Assembly: GCA_964556705.1 (NCBI GenBank)
Contig: CAZKXX010000131.1
Span: forward strand, 1-8,470
Direction of reading: 5' to 3'
DNA: 8,470 nt
Source: CAZKXX01 sp964556705
GTDB taxonomy: Bacteria > Acidobacteriota > Terriglobia > UBA7540
Positions 4,079 to 8,470 of the stretch are shown here, piece by piece. Under the pieces are notes generated by a model. It had not been told where the DNA came from and made no database searches. It saw nothing but the letters and a program-made list of their open reading frames with translations. How positions within the stretch are numbered: position 1 is the first letter of the stretch; each line of letters begins with the position of its first letter. Made by a program: the position numbers and the translations under genes.

Positions 4079-6832
4079 TTACGTGATTTCTACGCGCAGC
4101 GCGCTGCCGGAGGCGAGGGAAACCTCACTCGCAAAATCGAGCCGCACGGTCTTTCCGGAAATCGAAGTTTTCACCGCCACGGCCTGCCCGTCGAGTGAAG
4201 CCGCGGCGCGGCGCGGCTGGAGCGCGCCGGCCGTCGCAAATTCCAGGCGGCGCAGACGGACGTTGCCGTAGCGCGCGGCAAGCGTTTCCGACTGCGCGCT
4301 GGCGCGAGCTTTCTGCTCGAACGTGCCCCAGCCGTCGCCGGTGATGAAGAAGCAGCGGAAATCTTCCGGCTTCCAGCGCGGCGCGAAGGCCAGAAATTTC
4401 TCGCCCGCGTCGTAGCGCATTCCGGCCGCGGCTTCGAGCAGCGTCCAGCTCGACAGGGCGCGCGCGTAGTGGTCGCCGCACTCGATTTCGTTCCAGGGAT
4501 TTCGCTCGCGTCCGTCGTAGCGGGCGCGCACGTCGCGGACGATCCGGAACGCCTCTTCGGCGCGGTTCTCGTAAATCAGCAGCGCCGCCACTTCGTACTC
4601 GATTCCCGTCCACACTTCGTCGGAATAAAGCGTCGGAACGGGCGGCCTTCCGCCTTTCGGCCAGGTGCAGATAAGCAGCCCCTGGTCGTTCTCCGAGGCG
4701 AAGACGCGCGGCTCCTGCCGGAAGCCGGCGAAATTCTCGCGCCAGTTGTATTTCACAATGGAAGCGAGGGCCGTCTGCACCTGGTCTTCGGGCAGGACGT
4801 AACCGAGCGCGAGCTGGTGCGCCCACCACTGGCCGAGCAGCTGGTCGGCGTGGCAGCCGAGACCGTACTGGTGCTCGGGATATTTTGTGATGTCGATTTT
4901 CTGAATGTAGTACTCGCCGTTCCAGCACTCGGCGGGAAGGTTGCGACGGCCGTTTTCGTAAACCCCGCGATAGCGTTTGGCGACCGAATCCTCGCCGAAG
5001 ATTCGCGCCATCTCTTCCGCGGCGCGCAGCGCGGCGAGATAGAGGCTGCCGATGAAGCTGTTGGGACCGTAAATCGAAATGTCGTAAGTGTTCGGCTGCT
5101 CGCCCTGGATGACGCCCGTTCCCTGCGGGTCGAGCGTGGTCATCACGTAGTCCATGAGTTTCTTGACGCGCGGCCAGAGGCGGGCCAGCCACTCGCGGTC
5201 GCCCGACTGGCGGTATTCGCGATAGGTCTTGAGCACGGTGCCGAGCATGCCGTCGAGCGCGGGATTTTCCGGCCCGCCGATTTTCCGCTCCCAAGGACGC
5301 GGCAGGTAGGCGGGCAGAATCGTCCGGTGCGGGATGTAGCCCGACTCGTGCTGCTGCACTTCGAGGTCGGTGCGCCGCATCGTGCGTTCGAGGTCGGGAA
5401 AGAGGCGCGAGAGCGACTGCTCGTAGTTCCACACGTGCGTGCAATTGAGCGGGCAGCAGCCGGAGTTCGAGCAATGCGTGGTCGAAGCGCCGCAGCAGCC
5501 CTCGAATCCGTGCAGCGTTCCGTCCTCGAGCCAGATGCAGGTCGGCGTGCGGATAATCGAAGCCTGCGAGCTGACGCAATCGAGCAGCTCGTAGGGCAGC
5601 GTGGAATCGTAGAAGGTGTCGCGGAAGCGGCGCGTCTCCCCGGCGAGGCGTTCCAAATTCTCGCGGACGTAACTCACCACGTCGAGCGCGCTCTTGAAAT
5701 GTTTGCCGTATTGCGTCCCGATCCAGAATTTCGTCTTGCGGTCGGCGATCGTGAAGGCCGGCTGCGGCCAGTCCACGTAGCGGTTGGGAAAATGCCAGGC
5801 GAGAACGAACACAATCCTTTTCTCCTCGCCGGGCTTCAGATTCACGGGCGCCGCGAGCGCGCCGTTCCAGGTGCGGCCGGTCTCGCTCGGCGCGCTTCCT
5901 TCCTGATTGGCCAGGCGGCCGTCTTCGGCGAAGTCGCGCCAGAGCAGTTCGAGGTTGTCCCACTGCGTCACGTAGCCGGCGTCCTCGGCAAACGCCGCGA
6001 GCGCCAGCCGGCCGTTGAACGCAAAATCGTGCGGCAGGCGCGGGTTTGACATTTCAATCGCCGTCAAGCCTCTCGCTCGAACCAGCGCGTTGCGGTTCGC
6101 GCCGTAAGCGAAATTTTCAACGCCCACAATCGGGCTGTGCCCGTCCCAGCCGACCAGGTTCTGGAGCGTGGCGAGCACCGAGGCGGCGAGCGGCCGTTCG
6201 CCCGGGTTCTTGATCGTAAATTCGAACACGACGCAGGGAAGTCCCGAATCGCGCGCGTCGAGCGGCACGAAAGGCGAGTAAGCTTCGAGTGAAATTTCGG
6301 CCGGCCACGCCGCGTCGCGATAGCGGATTTCGGCGAGGGGATATTCGCCCGCGTATTCGATTTGCTCGACGCCCGGCAGACGTTCGAGCAGCTTGCGCGC
6401 TTCAGGCGGAACGACGTGGTCGTTGGAAGTGGCGGGCGGCCTGAAGTTGCTCTGGTCGTATAGCGCCGAAGACTGCAACAGGCGGGCAGCGCCCGTGCCG
6501 TATTGCGGCCGCGCCCAGAAGGCGAAGAAGCTGTCCGGAACGTGCGCCGTGTGATTGACGTTGTGCACGATCTGCCACTGGCGCAGCCCGCCGTCGCCGG
6601 CCAGCGCGATCGTTCCCGTGCCGATGCCGCCCAGCGGCATGGCGACGGCGCGAAGATGTTCGCCGCGATAGACGATGCGGTCGGCGCGGCTCGCGGCCGA
6701 AGGCGGCGCGGGAAGGGGGCTCGCGCCAGCCCGCAGCGCTCCTGCTGTGGAGGAAGCGAGCGCCGCGGCGCCTGCTCCCACGCCCTTCAGAAAAGTCCTG
6801 CGGTCGATTCCTGATTTCTTTCTGCGCGGCAT
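4079..6832 (-). CDS. Tat-exported GH116 family glycoside hydrolase (GBA2/DUF608-like)
   Basis: 917 residues. ATG at 6832 preceded by GGAGG at 5-base spacing. The N-terminus has a twin-arginine signal, RRTFLKG (11-17), then an Ala-rich stretch to about 38, so the folded enzyme should cross to the periplasm or outside. The GH116 N-terminal beta domain starts with AMPLGGIGTGTIALAGDGG (64-82) and runs to about 400. The catalytic alpha-barrel domain follows. By alignment from memory with human GBA2, E444 in HGFEG is the probable nucleophile and D584 in NTYDISIYGPNSF the probable acid/base. Other family blocks are CTHVWNYEQSLSRLFPDLER (464-483), SDEVWTGIEYEVAALL (737-752) and WNEIECGDHYARALSSW (780-796). 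Known GH116 members are retaining beta-glucosidases, glucosylceramidases, beta-xylosidases or N-acetylglucosaminidases; the substrate here is undetermined. Six cysteines (446, 447, 454, 459, 460, 464) crowd next to the nucleophile. A C-terminal beta region (about 820-917) closes the protein. Confidence 0.93.
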   Translation of the reverse strand: MPRRKKSGIDRRTFLKGVGAGAAALASSTAGALRAGASPLPAPPSAASRADRIVYRGEHLRAVAMPLGGIGTGTIALAGDGGLRQWQIVHNVNHTAHVPDSFFAFWARPQYGTGAARLLQSSALYDQSNFRPPATSNDHVVPPEARKLLERLPGVEQIEYAGEYPLAEIRYRDAAWPAEISLEAYSPFVPLDARDSGLPCVVFEFTIKNPGERPLAASVLATLQNLVGWDGHSPIVGVENFAYGANRNALVRARGLTAIEMSNPRLPHDFAFNGRLALAAFAEDAGYVTQWDNLELLWRDFAEDGRLANQEGSAPSETGRTWNGALAAPVNLKPGEEKRIVFVLAWHFPNRYVDWPQPAFTIADRKTKFWIGTQYGKHFKSALDVVSYVRENLERLAGETRRFRDTFYDSTLPYELLDCVSSQASIIRTPTCIWLEDGTLHGFEGCCGASTTHCSNSGCCPLNCTHVWNYEQSLSRLFPDLERTMRRTDLEVQQHESGYIPHRTILPAYLPRPWERKIGGPENPALDGMLGTVLKTYREYRQSGDREWLARLWPRVKKLMDYVMTTLDPQGTGVIQGEQPNTYDISIYGPNSFIGSLYLAALRAAEEMARIFGEDSVAKRYRGVYENGRRNLPAECWNGEYYIQKIDITKYPEHQYGLGCHADQLLGQWWAHQLALGYVLPEDQVQTALASIVKYNWRENFAGFRQEPRVFASENDQGLLICTWPKGGRPPVPTLYSDEVWTGIEYEVAALLIYENRAEEAFRIVRDVRARYDGRERNPWNEIECGDHYARALSSWTLLEAAAGMRYDAGEKFLAFAPRWKPEDFRCFFITGDGWGTFEQKARASAQSETLAARYGNVRLRRLEFATAGALQPRRAAASLDGQAVAVKTSISGKTVRLDFASEVSLASGSALRVEIT

Positions 6833-7051
6833 GGCTGCCTCCGGCCGTGGAAGTTTGCGCGCGAGAATATCACGTCACTGCAAAACCCCCAAGCGCGCGC
6901 CTGGCGCCTGCCCGCCGGTTGCGCCGGGCGTCGCGCGCCGCCGTCTCCGCAAATCAGCCGATTGCACTCCATTGCACCTCGCGTTAAGATGAGCGTTCCG
7001 GTTGCGCGGCAGGACCCGAAGCGAGCCGCGCGTCGCCGGACGGAGCCTGAA
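6833..7051. other. Divergent intergenic region between GH116 and bactofilin genes
   Basis: 219 bases holding promoters for both directions. On the plus side a TTGCAC / TAAGAT pair and a tandem ATTGCAC repeat are seen (listed separately). On the minus side a TATTCT-like -10 occurs near 6867, without a matching -35, so the GH116 promoter is not firmly placed. The middle (6890-6950) is very G+C rich with weak inverted repeats. Confidence 0.5.
6962..6990 (+). promoter_or_regulatory. Candidate sigma-70 type promoter for the bactofilin gene
   Basis: TTGCAC (6962-6967), a 17-base spacer, then TAAGAT (6985-6990). The -10 matches TATAAT at four positions, the -35 only at its first three, with ideal spacing. 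Transcription would start near 6997, about 55 bases before the ATG at 7052. The -35 lies within a 10-base tandem repeat, ATTGCACTCC ATTGCACCTC (6961-6980), one helical turn apart, which could be an activator or repressor site. Confidence 0.45.
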
Positions 7052-7570
7052 ATGTGGTGGGACAAGAAACAACAGCCGGCCGAACCTCGTCGCGTTGTGC
7101 CGCGGCCTGCCGGGGCTCCGAACGCCGATTCCGCACGGGACGAAAAAATGCCCGAGTCCATTCCGAAGTTTTCCGATTCCGCCCTCGCCCACGAGACCGT
7201 TCTCGGCCGCTCGATGCTGCTGAAGGGCGATCTCTCCGGCCGCGAAGACCTGCTCATCGAAGGCCAGTTCGAAGGCTCCGTCACGCTCGCGGAGCATTGC
7301 CTGACCGTCGGGCCGAACGGCCAGGTGAAGGGAGAAATTCAGGCGAGGCAGGTGGTGGTGCAGGGCGCTGTGAACGGCAACATCACGGCGCGCGAGAAGA
7401 TTGAAATCCGCAAGAGCGGGCGCGTCGTGGGCGACCTGGTCGCCGCCGGCATCGCCATCGAAGACGGGGCGTACTTCAAAGGCAGCATTGACATCGTGCG
7501 CGAGCAGGCCGGCGAGCCGCCCGAATCCGTTCCCGCTTCGGCGCCGAGCGCTTTCAAGACCAGCGCCTGA
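7052..7570 (+). CDS. Bactofilin (polymer-forming cytoskeletal protein)
   Basis: 172 residues from the chosen start. Bactofilins (DUF583) form nucleotide-independent filaments from a right-handed beta-helix and act as membrane-associated scaffolds for cell-wall synthesis or polar protein placement. The beta-helix domain covers about 48-150, with repeating hydrophobic-x-hydrophobic and Gly turns: VLGRSMLLKGDLSGREDLLI, EGQFEGSV, VGPNGQVKGEI, VVVQGAVNGNI, IRKSGRVVGDL, IEDGAYFKGSI. The flanking tails are Pro/Ala-rich and unstructured, as usual. The ATG at 7052 is chosen because GGAG (7042-7045) precedes it by 6 bases and because earlier in-frame starts (6962, 6989) would fall in the likely promoter; MWWDKK is also a plausible natural beginning. 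A methyltransferase-like gene follows 116 bases downstream. No M23 peptidase, a common bactofilin partner, is in the window. Confidence 0.93.
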   Translation: MWWDKKQQPAEPRRVVPRPAGAPNADSARDEKMPESIPKFSDSALAHETVLGRSMLLKGDLSGREDLLIEGQFEGSVTLAEHCLTVGPNGQVKGEIQARQVVVQGAVNGNITAREKIEIRKSGRVVGDLVAAGIAIEDGAYFKGSIDIVREQAGEPPESVPASAPSAFKTSA

Positions 7571-7686
7571 CGCCTTCCGCGCGCGGTTCAGCGTCTCGAG
7601 CGGGCCTCGCCTCAGTCCCCCGCGATCCACCGCGCCGCCGTCGCGCCCGGCGGGACCGCAGCGCTTTCACGCGAGGTCTTTCGGGA

Positions 7687-8319
7687 ATGGCGCCAATTCT
7701 GGGGACCACGGGGCAGGGCAAAGTGGCTTCAAAAACCGGCCGCGCCTCCACCGCCAGCCCCGCCCTCGAGTGGTTCTGGCAGTTCGCCGAAGATTTGCGC
7801 AACCCGCGCGTCCTCGATTGCGGCCCGGCGCGCCAGGCGAACGTCCAGGCGCTGCTGCGCCGCGGCGCGAAAGTTTATCTCGCCGATCTCGTTTCCCCCG
7901 TCCTTCACGATGAGCCGGGCCTGTGGGACCGCAAGCCGAAGATTCCGGTCTTCCAGCCGCAGGCGCTGCTCGACCGCGTGCCGCGCATTCCGCCCGCCTC
8001 GCTCAGCCTGATTTTCGCCTGGCAGTTGCTCGATCTGGTTGCTCCGGCCGCGCTCGCGCCCGTGGTGGAGTTTCTCGCCGCGCTGCTCGAACCCAAAGGC
8101 GCGCTCTTCTGCATCCTGCGCGAGCCCTACCTGCGCGAAGGCGTCGAAACGCTGTGGCGGCTCGACGGGCTGACGGCGCTCGCGACCGAAGGCGACGCCC
8201 GCCGCGCCTTCCCTTATCCCGCCATCACCAACCGCGAAATGGAACGCCTGTTCGCCTCCGGCAGCGTCAAAACGTTTCTGACGCGCACCGGCCGCCGCGA
8301 AATCCTCGCCGTGCGCTGA
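7687..8319 (+). CDS. Rossmann-fold protein resembling a class I SAM-dependent methyltransferase
   Basis: 210 residues, soluble, no signal. The core resembles a class I methyltransferase: RVLDCGPARQANVQALLRRG (41-60) at the position of motif I, an acidic strand end AKVYLADL (61-68), SLSLIFAWQLLDLV (105-118) where motif IV would be, and LEPKGALFCILRE (134-146) as the post-IV strand. Motif I lacks the usual GxGxG glycines (DCGPARQAN), so cofactor binding and activity are uncertain. No substrate-specific domain is seen. The first 25 residues are Gly/Thr/Ser/Ala-rich and may be disordered, so a later start is possible; GAGG lies 10 bases before the chosen ATG. It follows the bactofilin gene on the same strand, and I recall this pairing in Acidobacteriota, but a joint role is not established. 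Its last 53 bases are overlapped on the opposite strand by the RHS-type frame. Confidence 0.65.
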   Translation: MAPILGTTGQGKVASKTGRASTASPALEWFWQFAEDLRNPRVLDCGPARQANVQALLRRGAKVYLADLVSPVLHDEPGLWDRKPKIPVFQPQALLDRVPRIPPASLSLIFAWQLLDLVAPAALAPVVEFLAALLEPKGALFCILREPYLREGVETLWRLDGLTALATEGDARRAFPYPAITNREMERLFASGSVKTFLTRTGRREILAVR

Positions 8320-8470
8320 GCGCGGCTTGTTTGTCCTTCGGAATCTTGAATCTGTTATTTCCCGCTCGCCCGCCGCGCGATGCGCTTGCCGCCGAAGAAG
8401 ACGTATTCGTCCGTCACCGTCCCCGCCGTGTCGCTCTCCGCCAGCGGGTCGCCCGCCAGATTGTTCCAGT
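8267..8470 (-). CDS. RHS-repeat family protein, 3' end of a gene starting beyond the window; possibly truncated
   Basis: An open frame enters from the right edge and stops at TGA 8269-8267. Near the edge it reads WNNLAGDPLAESDTAGTVTD, then EYVFFGGKRIARR, the phrase found in the RHS-associated core of acidobacterial and related RHS/YD-repeat proteins. In typical members it is followed by about ten residues and then the (F/N)DHLGS block and the end of the core. Here it instead runs into AGNNRFKIPKDKQAALSARR and ends, so the core is cut short. The last part overlaps the end of the methyltransferase-like gene antisense and is unlikely to be selected protein. It may be a decayed RHS gene, a displaced RHS tip, or a frameshift; a one-base shift would give a TAA at once after the conserved part. 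RHS proteins are large surface or secreted polymorphic-toxin shells. Confidence 0.55.

Noticed and set aside
4125..5963. 612-codon open frame on the same strand as GH116 in another frame
   Set aside because: Extremely Arg/Ala-rich product, typical of a frame shadow in high-GC DNA; the GH116 motifs are all in the other frame.
4469..6049. 526-codon open frame antisense to the GH116 gene
   Set aside because: It lies wholly inside a well-supported gene and arises from high-GC codon bias. The protein matches nothing I recognise and has no start signal.
6962..7051. Longer N-terminus for the bactofilin (starts at 6962 or 6989)
   Set aside because: These starts fall in or on the likely promoter and lack a ribosome binding site; 7052 has GGAG at 6 bases.

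Overview
The window is high-GC DNA carrying eight well-supported protein genes, one possible very small gene and the end of a ninth reading frame at the right edge. No rRNA, tRNA, CRISPR array or insertion sequence is visible. The gene content suggests a soil-type Acidobacteriota bacterium: short exported OB-fold-like proteins of a kind I associate with that phylum, a PEGA-domain surface protein, a Tat-exported GH116 glycosidase, a bactofilin next to a Rossmann-fold protein, and an RHS fragment with the phrase DEYVFFGGKRIARR. This assignment is an inference from gene content, not a measured placement.

Layout. At 1-1342 (+) lies the 3' part of a YtcJ-like amidohydrolase that begins before the window. 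From 3127 down to 1476 (-) is a compact group of small exported proteins: a cysteine-bearing DUF5818-like protein, a doubtful 55-residue ORF with a very good ribosome binding site, a two-repeat PEGA protein, and a second DUF5818-like protein without cysteines. They share a strand, and the first three are almost contiguous, so an operon is likely. Upstream of them is a 352-base stretch (3128-3479) with no convincing gene but with two hairpins near its left end.

At 4025-3480 (-) is a Uma2-family nuclease-fold protein. A perfect TATAAT sits 6 bases before its ATG and there is no ribosome binding site, which points to leaderless translation. At 6832-4079 (-) is a large GH116 (GBA2/DUF608) glycoside hydrolase with a twin-arginine signal and a dense cysteine cluster next to the predicted nucleophile. 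A 219-base divergent region separates it from a bactofilin gene (7052-7570, +), followed by a degenerate methyltransferase-like gene (7687-8319, +). The right edge (8470 to 8267, -) carries the end of an RHS-type reading frame that stops early and overlaps the methyltransferase-like gene tail to tail.

Functionally the window is a mix: catabolic enzymes (amidohydrolase, exported glycosidase), envelope proteins (PEGA, DUF5818-like, bactofilin), and two accessory genes (Uma2, RHS). The strongest candidate for something little studied is the exported small-protein cluster at 1476-3127. I do not see clear proof of a new biological system.
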